Position numbers and translations under genes: made by a program
From: an uncultured Clostridia bacterium
GTDB taxonomy: Bacteria > Bacillota > Clostridia > Christensenellales > Aristaeellaceae
Assembly (NCBI GenBank): GCA_947596085.1
Contig: CANQEW010000002.1
Span: 62,001-126,000 of the forward strand
Direction: 5' to 3'
Length of the DNA stretch: 64,000 bases
Shown: positions 56,168-63,195 of the stretch, piece after piece
How positions within the stretch are numbered: position 1 is the first letter of the stretch
Layout: each line of letters opens with the position of its first letter
The notes under the pieces: generated by a model
Seen by the model: only the letters and a program-made list of their open reading frames with translations
What the model was told of the DNA's origin: nothing
The model's database searches: none

Positions 56168-56193
56168 GCCCGCCCCCTTGACGCGGGGCGGGC
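56168..56193 (+). promoter_or_regulatory. Inverted repeat around the lacI-type gene's -35 box
   Basis: GCCCGCCCC (56168-56176) and GGGGCGGGC (56185-56193) flank the TTGACG box. Its placement over the promoter suggests a regulator site, though it differs from the operator before the transport genes. Function is inference. Confidence 0.4.
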
Positions 56194-56206
56194 TTGTTGG
56201 TAGAAT
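56178..56206 (+). promoter_or_regulatory. Promoter of the LacI-family regulator
   Basis: TTGACG (56178-56183), a 17-nt spacer and TAGAAT (56201-56206), 43 bases before the start codon. Confidence 0.75.
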
Positions 56207-56248
56207 GGTGGCGGGCATTCAAAGTTGCGACGCACAGAGGGATCTCTT

Positions 56249-57238
56249 ATGGAACGAAACGAGCGCCAGATCACCATAGACGACATCGCCCGCGCGCTGG
56301 GCGTGAGCAAGACGACGGTCTCCCGCGCGATCTCGGGCAAGGGCCGCATCGGCAAGGATACGCGTCAGCGCGTGCTGCACTTCATTGCCGAGCACAACTT
56401 CCGGCCCAACGCCGTGGCCCAGGGCCTGGCCCACAGCCGCTCCGGAAACATCGGCGTGGTGATGCCCGACGCCCGGGAGGACGGCTCGTTCTTCGCGGCC
56501 TGCCTGGCGGGCATCTGCACCGAAGCGGCACAGCGAGACTGCGATGTGCTCATCGCCGCCGACGACGGCCTGCGCCAGATGGAGCGCATACTGGCCAACC
56601 GCAAGGTGGACGGCGTGATCGCCACTCGCAGCGAGCGCTGCTCGTCCATACTGCCGCTGCTCAGGGCGCAGAACGTGCCTTATGTGATCATCGGTCAGTC
56701 CGGCGATCCCACTGTGGTCTGCGTGGACAACGACAACCGGGGTGGCTGCCGGGAACTGACCGCGAAGCTGCTTGGCCGCGGCCTGCGCAGGCTCGCGCTG
56801 CTGGGCGGGGATGAAAACTATCTGGTCACCCAGAGTCGCCTGGACGGCTTCCTCGATGCGCACCGGGAGGCGGGAGTCGAACCGCTCGGCGTCGTCCGCA
56901 TGAACATCCGCGACAGCGCCGGAGCCTCCGCCGCCGTGGACGCCGCCCTCGCGGAGGACGCCCAGGCGCTTTTGTGCATGGACGGCTTCATCTGCAACCT
57001 GGCGATGATTCAGCTTCGGGAGCGCGATATTCCCGTGCCGGGGAGCTTGCGCGTCGCCAGCTTCTTCGACAACTCCATCATGGAGCACCTCATTCCTTCC
57101 GTCACCAGCCTGCGCTTTGACGCGGAGGCGCTGGGCCGGGAGGCATGCAGGGCGCTGCTGGAGCGCCTGGAGGGCGGCTCCCCGCGCAGCCGCGTGCTGT
57201 CCGGCTATCAGCTCATCGAGCGGGAATCCACCCGCTAA
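56249..57238 (+). CDS. LacI-family transcriptional regulator of the galactan locus
   Basis: 329 residues from ATG 56249, with AGAGGGA upstream. N-terminal HTH: ITIDDIARALGVSKTTVSRA (about 8-27), then the hinge-helix segment FRPNAVAQGLAHSRSGNIG (about 50-68). The periplasmic-binding-protein-like core follows, with an effector pocket likely around DGVIATRSER and VCVDNDNRGG. It lies upstream of, and in the same direction as, a sugar ABC operon whose promoter carries an inverted repeat suitable for a LacI dimer. It probably represses the operon until a galacto-oligosaccharide or galactose derivative binds. The effector is inferred from the GH53 gene in the locus. Confidence 0.93.
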   Translation: MERNERQITIDDIARALGVSKTTVSRAISGKGRIGKDTRQRVLHFIAEHNFRPNAVAQGLAHSRSGNIGVVMPDAREDGSFFAACLAGICTEAAQRDCDVLIAADDGLRQMERILANRKVDGVIATRSERCSSILPLLRAQNVPYVIIGQSGDPTVVCVDNDNRGGCRELTAKLLGRGLRRLALLGGDENYLVTQSRLDGFLDAHREAGVEPLGVVRMNIRDSAGASAAVDAALAEDAQALLCMDGFICNLAMIQLRERDIPVPGSLRVASFFDNSIMEHLIPSVTSLRFDAEALGREACRALLERLEGGSPRSRVLSGYQLIERESTR

Positions 57239-57357
57239 GTTTTTCCGGCCTTTTCCGTGCGTTTCATGGCAATTTAGAGCATAGCATGTTTTGGACGCCA
57301 ATGGCAAGCGTTTAAAGCGTCAAGTTTTTGCGCGGGAAAATTGTGCGTTTTGGATAG

Positions 57358-57386
57358 TTGACGTTGTTCGGGATAAATGATATAAT
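57358..57386 (+). promoter_or_regulatory. Promoter of the galactan-type transport operon
   Basis: TTGACG (57358-57363), a 17-nt spacer and TATAAT (57381-57386), directly upstream of the operator. Confidence 0.88.
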
Positions 57387-57397
57387 TTATGTGTGGA

Positions 57398-57425
57398 CAA
57401 CCGGTTGCGCAACCTGCGCAACCGG
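57398..57425 (+). promoter_or_regulatory. LacI-type operator
   Basis: CCGGTTGCGCA (57401-57411) and TGCGCAACCGG (57415-57425) form a perfect 11-bp inverted repeat with a 3-bp centre. Two smaller palindromes overlap it: CAACCGGTTG (57398-57407, central CG as in most LacI sites) and GGTTGCGCAACC (57403-57414). It starts 12 bases after the -10 box, so a bound repressor would block initiation. As RNA it could also form a hairpin in the leader. Confidence 0.8.
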
Positions 57426-57459
57426 CTGAAAGTTCAATACTTCCAAGGAGGAAAAGAGC

Positions 57460-58707
57460 ATGAAAAAGATCGTAACTCTGGTTTTGGCTCTGGCCATGCT
57501 GCTGTGCATGGCGGGAGTGGGCGCCGTGGCCGAGGCTCCCATCACGCTGCGCGTATGGGGCGCTGAAGAGGATCAGACCTACCTGGCCGAGCGCATCGAG
57601 GCCTTCAAGGCCGCCTATCCGGACTACAACTTCGAAATTCAGCTGGGCGTGGAGTCCGAATCCACCGCAAAGGACACCATCCTGACCGACGTGCAGGCCG
57701 CGGCGGACGTGTACGCCTTCGCCTCCGACCAGCTGCCCGACCTGGTGAAGGCCGGCGCCATCATGGACCTGACCACCCTCGAGCCGGTGCTGACCCAGAT
57801 GACCGGCAAGACCCTCGAGGACATCAAGGCCGCCAACGTGGCCGGCGCCATCAGCGCCGCTTCCTATGAGGACAAGCTCTACGCTTTCCCCTTCGCCTCC
57901 GACGGCTTCTTCATGTTCTACGATCCGGATTACATCAGCGCGGAACAGGCCCAGAGCTGGGACACCCTGCTGGACGCCGCTGACGCCGCCGGCATGAAGG
58001 TGGGCATGACGCTGGCCTCCGGCTGGTACAACGCCTGCTTCTTCTACGGCGCGGGCTTCTCCACCGTGCTCAACGCGGACGGCACCACCACCATCGACTG
58101 GAACGGCACCTCCCCGGACGGCATCTCCGGCGTACAGGTGGTCAAGGCGATGCAGGCCATCGCGGGCCATCCGGCCTTCATGGCGGTCGCCGACGGTGAC
58201 ATCTCCAACCAGATCAGCGGCGGCAAGCTGGCGGCCGTGATCTCCGGCACCTGGGATACCGACCTGGTCGCCAAGGTATTCGGCGACGACTACATGGCCA
58301 CCAAGCTGCCGTCCATGAACATCGACGGCACCGTCGTGCCCACCCGTGGCGTGGTCAGCTTCAAGTGCATCGGCGTCAACGGCATGTCCCCGATGGCTCC
58401 CTGGGGCGTGGTGCTGGCCGACTTCCTCACCAATGAGGAGTCTCAGGTCGCGCGCTTCGAGGCCCGCTCCATCCCGCCGACGAACGTCGCCGCCGCCGCC
58501 AGCGAGGCCGTGCAGTCCAACAAGGGCGTCGTGGGTCTGACCGAGGCCGCCGAGATCGGCATCGTGCAGACCGTGGGCGGCAAGTACTGGGATCCCTGCG
58601 CGTCCTTCGGCGAGCAGATCGCCCAGGGTACCATCGGCTCCGACGACGCGGCCATCCAGACCGCGCTGGATCAGCTGGTGGAGGGCGTCAATTCTCCCCT
58701 GTCCTAA
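57460..58707 (+). CDS. Extracellular sugar-binding protein of ABC importer (GanS/MalE-like)
   Basis: 415 residues after AAGGAGG. The signal peptide (about 1-25) ends A-V-A-E without a proper lipobox (the LLC of MLLCMAG lacks G/A before Cys). The mature protein shows MalE-type features: ITLRVWGAEEDQTYLAERIE at its start, QLPDLVKAGAIMDLT, and a C-terminal LVEGVNSP. First gene of the LacI-controlled operon with two permeases. Substrate is inferred as galactan oligosaccharides from the downstream GH53 gene, by analogy with GanS of Bacillus subtilis. A hairpin at 58733-58757 separates it from the permeases. Confidence 0.92.
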   Translation: MKKIVTLVLALAMLLCMAGVGAVAEAPITLRVWGAEEDQTYLAERIEAFKAAYPDYNFEIQLGVESESTAKDTILTDVQAAADVYAFASDQLPDLVKAGAIMDLTTLEPVLTQMTGKTLEDIKAANVAGAISAASYEDKLYAFPFASDGFFMFYDPDYISAEQAQSWDTLLDAADAAGMKVGMTLASGWYNACFFYGAGFSTVLNADGTTTIDWNGTSPDGISGVQVVKAMQAIAGHPAFMAVADGDISNQISGGKLAAVISGTWDTDLVAKVFGDDYMATKLPSMNIDGTVVPTRGVVSFKCIGVNGMSPMAPWGVVLADFLTNEESQVARFEARSIPPTNVAAAASEAVQSNKGVVGLTEAAEIGIVQTVGGKYWDPCASFGEQIAQGTIGSDDAAIQTALDQLVEGVNSPLS

Positions 58708-58732
58708 TCCATAGGAATCCATTGAATTTCGG

Positions 58733-58757
58733 CGGCTCCGCCTTCGGGTCGGAGCCG
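58733..58757 (+). promoter_or_regulatory. Hairpin between binding-protein and permease genes
   Basis: CGGCTCCG (58733-58740) pairs with CGGAGCCG (58750-58757) over a 9-nt loop. It lacks a T tract. Its position matches that of the hairpin at 13043-13070 in the other sugar operon, suggesting 3'-end stabilisation or partial termination. Confidence 0.6.
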
Positions 58758-58795
58758 TCAATGTGAATTCGTGAAATTGACTGAGGGGGGTACAC

Positions 58796-60241
58796 ATGAC
58801 GGCAATTAAAAACGGCGTCGCCGGCTTCTTTGCCGCGCTCGGAAGCTTCTTCGGAAGCTTCTTCAACGCCATCGCCAGGGGCGACGCCTTCGTAAAGCTC
58901 TCGCTCATTATCTGGGGCGCGGGATACTTCAAGCGCAAACAGTACGTCAAGGCGCTGCTGATGACGCTGCTGGAAGTGGGCGTGATTCTGTTCAGCGTGT
59001 TCTTCGCCATGCAGTACGTGCCCAAGTTTGGCACGCTCGGCACCGTGCAAATGGAGCAGGTGCTGAACATGCAGACCATGCAGATGGAGTTCAACGATTT
59101 CGATAACTCCTTCCTGATCCTGCTGTTCTCGCTGTTCAGCTTCGTGGTCTGGGCGGTGGCCATCGTGGTGTGGATGCGCAACGTGGTCAACGCCTATGCG
59201 CTGCAGCAGGCCGCCGAGGCCGGAGAGCACATCAATTCTTTTAAAGAGGATCTGCGCACCTTCATCGGCGAAAAGTTCCATGTGACGCTCCTTTCCCTGC
59301 CGGTGCTGGGCATCGTGGTGTTCACGGTGGTACCGATCCTGCTGCTGATCTTCGTGGCGTTTACCAACTACGATCAGCAGCACATGCCTCCGAACGCGCT
59401 GTTTACCTGGGTGGGGCTCAATAACTTCAAGAGCCTGTTCAGCTCCGGCGGCATGACGGTCACCTTCGGCTACGCCTTCGTGCGCGTATTGGGCTGGACG
59501 CTGGTCTGGTCGTTCTTCGCCACGCTGACCACCTACTTCGGCGGCATTCTGATGTCACTCCTGCTCAACAGCAAGAAGACGAGGGTTCCGAAGCTGTGGC
59601 GGCTGCTGCTGGTGATCACCATCGCGGTGCCGCAGTTCGTGTCGCTGCTGCTGGTGCGAAACTTCTTCTCCAACGGCGGCATCGTCAACACCATCTGCGC
59701 GAACATCGGCCTGACCGGCTTTTTGCGCGACGTGGGTCTGATCTCCACCAGCTACATACCGTTCCTGACGGCGCCGGGCTGGGCGCACGTGATGATCATT
59801 CTGATCAACATCTGGATTGGCGTGCCCTACCAGATGCTGATCGCCACGGGCGTTCTGATGAACCTGCCCACCGATCAGCTCGAGAGCGCCCGCGTGGACG
59901 GTGCGAACAAGTTCCAGACCTTCCGCTACATCACCATGCCGTATCTGCTGCAGGTCACCGCGCCGACGCTGGTTACCGATTTCGTGAAGAACATCAACAA
60001 CTTCAACGTCATCTACTTGCTGACCGACGGCGTGTACACCACCACCAACCAGCTCATGGCGAACTCTCAGGCGAAGGAGGTCGATTTGCTGGTCACCTGG
60101 CTGTTCAACCTGACGCAGAACTATTACAACTATAAGATGGCGGCGGTCATCGGCATCATGGTGTTCATCGTCTGCGCGGTGTTCACGCTGATCGCCTTCA
60201 ACTTCGTCATCGGCGGCGATAAGGAGGGGACGTATCAATGA
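58796..60241 (+). CDS. Sugar ABC transporter permease, long MalF/GanP type
   Basis: 481 residues with eight or so membrane segments. An N-terminal extension of about 170 residues with two extra helices (about 55-78 and 108-130) precedes the core, as in MalF/GanP-type subunits. FTNYDQQHMPP and WVGLNNFKSLF are typical P1/P2-loop sequences, and the EAA loop is ESARVDGANKFQTFRYITMP. Its stop overlaps the next start (ATGA). There is no ATPase gene in the operon. Confidence 0.94.
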   Translation: MTAIKNGVAGFFAALGSFFGSFFNAIARGDAFVKLSLIIWGAGYFKRKQYVKALLMTLLEVGVILFSVFFAMQYVPKFGTLGTVQMEQVLNMQTMQMEFNDFDNSFLILLFSLFSFVVWAVAIVVWMRNVVNAYALQQAAEAGEHINSFKEDLRTFIGEKFHVTLLSLPVLGIVVFTVVPILLLIFVAFTNYDQQHMPPNALFTWVGLNNFKSLFSSGGMTVTFGYAFVRVLGWTLVWSFFATLTTYFGGILMSLLLNSKKTRVPKLWRLLLVITIAVPQFVSLLLVRNFFSNGGIVNTICANIGLTGFLRDVGLISTSYIPFLTAPGWAHVMIILINIWIGVPYQMLIATGVLMNLPTDQLESARVDGANKFQTFRYITMPYLLQVTAPTLVTDFVKNINNFNVIYLLTDGVYTTTNQLMANSQAKEVDLLVTWLFNLTQNYYNYKMAAVIGIMVFIVCAVFTLIAFNFVIGGDKEGTYQ

Positions 60242-61083
60242 AGAGCAAGAAAGCACTGGGCATATTCAGCCACAATCTGCTCATCGCGGTGCTGTGCGTC
60301 ATTTGGCTGATCCCCATCGTGTGGCTGCTGTGCATGTCCTTCAGCTCGTCGCCCAGCATGAACACCTCCACGTTCTTCCCGAAGGAGTGGAGCCTGACCT
60401 TCTATCAGAAGCTGTTCCAGCCGGACACGGTCAACCAGTTCCCCATGTGGTTTATGAACACATTCAAGATCGCCGTGGCCACCTGCATCATCTCCACATG
60501 CTTCGTGCTGATGGTGGCCTACGCCACGTCCTTCGGCAAGTTCAAGGCCAGAAAGCCCCTGATGAACGTCGCCGTGATCCTGAACCTGTTCCCGGGCGTG
60601 CTGACGATGATCGCGGTGTACTTCACGCTGCGCACCTTCGGCCTGACCAACAGCCACATCGGCCTCACGCTGGTGTACTCCGCGTCCTCCGGCCTGGGTT
60701 ATCTGATCTGCAAGGGCTTTTTTGACACGGTGCCGCGCGCGCTGTGCGAGGCTGCCCGCCTGGACGGCTGCAGCGAGGCCCGCATCTTTGCCCAGATCAT
60801 CATTCCGACCAGCAAGCCGATCATCGTCTACACGATCATCAACAGTTTCCTGGCCCCGTGGATGGACTTCGTCTACGCCAAGATGATCCTCAACGCCGGC
60901 ATTTCGGAGAAGTACACCGTCGCGGTGGGCCTGTACAAGATGCTGGACAAGAGCCTCATTAACAACTACTTCACGATCTTCTGCTGCGGCGGTATTCTGG
61001 TGTCGATTCCGATCGCCGTGCTGTTCTTCATCATGCAGAAGTTCTACGTGGAGGGCATCACCGCGGGCGCGGTCAAGGGTTAA
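60238..61083 (+). CDS. Sugar ABC transporter permease, MalG/GanQ type
   Basis: 281 residues, six membrane helices, EAA loop EAARLDGCSEARIFAQIIIP and the C-terminal VEGITAGAVKG typical of MalG-type subunits. The start overlaps the MalF-type stop, so the two subunits are made together. Probably imports galactan-derived oligosaccharides with the binding protein two genes upstream. Confidence 0.94.
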   Translation: MKSKKALGIFSHNLLIAVLCVIWLIPIVWLLCMSFSSSPSMNTSTFFPKEWSLTFYQKLFQPDTVNQFPMWFMNTFKIAVATCIISTCFVLMVAYATSFGKFKARKPLMNVAVILNLFPGVLTMIAVYFTLRTFGLTNSHIGLTLVYSASSGLGYLICKGFFDTVPRALCEAARLDGCSEARIFAQIIIPTSKPIIVYTIINSFLAPWMDFVYAKMILNAGISEKYTVAVGLYKMLDKSLINNYFTIFCCGGILVSIPIAVLFFIMQKFYVEGITAGAVKG

Positions 61084-61095
61084 TCTTCAATTTCC

Positions 61096-61121
61096 CCGGC
61101 GGGAGGAATCCCTCCCGCCGG
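61096..61121 (+). promoter_or_regulatory. Intercistronic hairpin after the permease gene
   Basis: CCGGCGGGAGG (61096-61106) pairs perfectly with CCTCCCGCCGG (61111-61121) over 4 nt. No T tract follows, so read-through to the next gene is expected, with a possible drop in level. Confidence 0.6.
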
Positions 61122-61149
61122 CACATCACGAGCATAGGAAGTACGAAGC

Positions 61150-62988
61150 ATGGATCAATTCATCGTCAATATCATCCACCGGCCCGAGATGGTGCCGGAG
61201 TATGCCGAGAAGGTCACCGGCCAGGGAAAGGCCGAGGACATCGGCCGCAAGGCGCTGCTGACGGAGAGTCTGGACATCTTCAAGACGCAGCAGGAATGCG
61301 CCCACAAGAACGGACTCAAGACCACCATCCAGATGACCTACGCCAGCCTCTTCAACGACGAGGCTGTGGCCATCGCCAAGGAGCACCACGCGAAGTACGG
61401 CGACGAGATCGCGCTGAGTTTGCTGGGCCTGCCCTGCAAGGAGTTTCGCGAGAAGTACCAGACGAAGGAATTCTGCATCTGGATGTTCTCTATGGAGGAA
61501 AAGAAGGCGATCGTGCGCGACGTCTTTGAGAAATTCCACGAGAGATTCGGCTTCTATCCCGAGTCGACGGGCTCCTATTACATGGACGCGGAGCTCATCA
61601 ACTTCGTCAAGGAGGCTTATCCCACGGTGAAATGCGCCGTGGCCACCTGTTGGGAGGAGGGCCCCAAGGCTTATCACACCTGCAACAACAGCTGGTATAC
61701 ATTGATGGACGGCGGCCCCTGGGCCCCGTGGATTCCGTCGAAGCAGAACACCCATGCCCCGGCGGCGAACGCTGAGGAGGACAGCGGCATCGTGGCGATT
61801 CCGCACCTTTCGCGCGACCTGCTGGCCTGCTACGACGGCAACGGCTCCAACTTCGGCACGCATCCGCAGAACGTGCTGCGCGGCATGATCTACGATACGT
61901 CCACCTGGGAGTTCCCCTACCTGTACAATCTGATCGATCAGTACCGCTCGCTGGCGAAGTTCAACAACGGCTACGCCTACAACATGATGTTCGTCGGCCC
62001 CGGCTGGATGAACAAGATGGGCCGCTGGGAGGCCCCCTACGAGCTGCTGCGCAAGTCCTATGAGGAAGGCTGCGCCTACTACGGCAAGCTCAAAAAGGAG
62101 GGCAAGCTCATCGACATGACCATGAGCGAGTTCGCCGACTACTACCGCGCCAAGAAGAGCTACACCGAGCCAGAGTGCGCGCTGTGGCGGGACATCCTCT
62201 ACGGCAGTAGGAAGCAGCTCTTCTGGTACTGCGATCCCTACATGCGCGCCTGCGTGAACATGGATCAGGGTGGCGCCATCGTCGATCTGCGCCCCTACGC
62301 GGCGAAGCTGGAGTGGCCGGTGGGCGTCGGCACGCCGCACGTGCAGGACGCGAGCTATCCCTTCCTCATTCAGGAGAAGTACCGTGCCGGCTACTTCACC
62401 CACTACGCCGGCGAGGGCACCGTGCGCAGCGCGAAGATCTGCCACAACGGCGAGGAGGTCGATCTGTGCCTCTGCCGCACCAAGGCGCACTTCTCGCAGA
62501 GCGGCCGGGAGCGCGTGTTGACGCTCGACCCGGTGGACATCGAATTCGCCGATCTGACCGTCAAGCTCCAGAGTGTCATTACGTTCACCGAGGGCAGCGC
62601 TTCCATCAAGATCGAGCGCAGGGTGCTCGAGATGAGCGACCCCGCTGCCGAGATGACGATCAACGAATACATGGTCGGCTGCTACGGCACCACCGAGTAC
62701 CCCGAGGACATGACCAGCCTCACGCTGAACGTGGACGCGGGGGAGAACAGCGCCGAGATTCCCTATGAGTACAGGTGCCGCGAGGCTGGCGCGGACGGCG
62801 CGGAGGCCGTGAGCTGCACGCTGCCGCCGATTCGCACGAAGGTTTCTATGACCTGCGAAGGCGCGGCCAAGCGCGGCTACGTGCGCGAGGGCTATGCCTT
62901 CAGCCCGATGTTCACGCTGGGATACGAGGGCAAATTGCATGACAAGGAGGTCTTTTCCACATGGCTCAATCTGGAAAGGGCAAATTGA
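61150..62988 (+). CDS. Large conserved-looking protein of the galactan locus, function unknown
   Basis: 612 residues, start after AGGAAG. No signal peptide, so cytosolic. The N-terminal half (about 1-380) looks like an alpha/beta barrel: IHRPEMVPEYAEK, TIQMTYASLFNDEA, IWMFSMEEKKAIV, YPESTGSYYMDAELINFVKE and GGPWAPWIPSKQNTHAPA. Its runs of aromatic and acidic residues resemble the glycoside hydrolase/deacetylase superfamily (DUF3863-like by memory only). The C-terminal half (about 400-612) is beta-rich (ADLTVKLQSVITFTEGSASI) like an accessory domain of glycosidases. Position between the sugar permeases and a GH53 gene suggests sugar processing. Candidate acids: Glu and Asp residues in ESTGSYYMDAE. 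I cannot name its reaction. Confidence 0.65.
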   Translation: MDQFIVNIIHRPEMVPEYAEKVTGQGKAEDIGRKALLTESLDIFKTQQECAHKNGLKTTIQMTYASLFNDEAVAIAKEHHAKYGDEIALSLLGLPCKEFREKYQTKEFCIWMFSMEEKKAIVRDVFEKFHERFGFYPESTGSYYMDAELINFVKEAYPTVKCAVATCWEEGPKAYHTCNNSWYTLMDGGPWAPWIPSKQNTHAPAANAEEDSGIVAIPHLSRDLLACYDGNGSNFGTHPQNVLRGMIYDTSTWEFPYLYNLIDQYRSLAKFNNGYAYNMMFVGPGWMNKMGRWEAPYELLRKSYEEGCAYYGKLKKEGKLIDMTMSEFADYYRAKKSYTEPECALWRDILYGSRKQLFWYCDPYMRACVNMDQGGAIVDLRPYAAKLEWPVGVGTPHVQDASYPFLIQEKYRAGYFTHYAGEGTVRSAKICHNGEEVDLCLCRTKAHFSQSGRERVLTLDPVDIEFADLTVKLQSVITFTEGSASIKIERRVLEMSDPAAEMTINEYMVGCYGTTEYPEDMTSLTLNVDAGENSAEIPYEYRCREAGADGAEAVSCTLPPIRTKVSMTCEGAAKRGYVREGYAFSPMFTLGYEGKLHDKEVFSTWLNLERAN

Positions 62989-63188
62989 ACTTCCGCTGCC
63001 CTTCCTGCTTCATGCGGGATCTGGACATTGACATGTTCTACGATAAGGACAGGAAGGAATACTACTGCATCCGCTGTCAGTACACCGGCAGCGAGGAGGA
63101 CGTGCTGAAAAAGAACGAGCTGGCGCGCTTCCGCTATGGCTTCATTGCCCGGCGCTTCACCGACTTCGAGGACTTCTCGGAGGGCTGA
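62961..63188 (+). CDS. Small zinc-ribbon protein
   Basis: 75 residues; the start at 62961 lies inside the end of the preceding gene (28-base overlap in another frame), with AAGGAGG ten bases upstream. Cysteines at 13, 16, 36 and 39 (RCPSC and YYCIRCQY) form one zinc ribbon, followed by a basic/aromatic tail (ARFRYGFIARRF). It could bind nucleic acid or a protein partner. Tight packing suggests co-expression with the 612-residue protein. No known function recognised. Confidence 0.8.
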   Translation: MAQSGKGKLNFRCPSCFMRDLDIDMFYDKDRKEYYCIRCQYTGSEEDVLKKNELARFRYGFIARRFTDFEDFSEG

Positions 63189-63195
63189 GAATCGG

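Noticed and set aside
57274..59190. 638-codon open frame on the minus strand
   Set aside because: It covers the operator, promoter, binding-protein gene and part of a permease; composition is that of an antisense shadow.
61126..62940. 604-codon open frame on the minus strand opposite the 612-residue protein
   Set aside because: The plus-strand frame has the ribosome binding site, operon spacing and protein-like composition; the minus frame does not.
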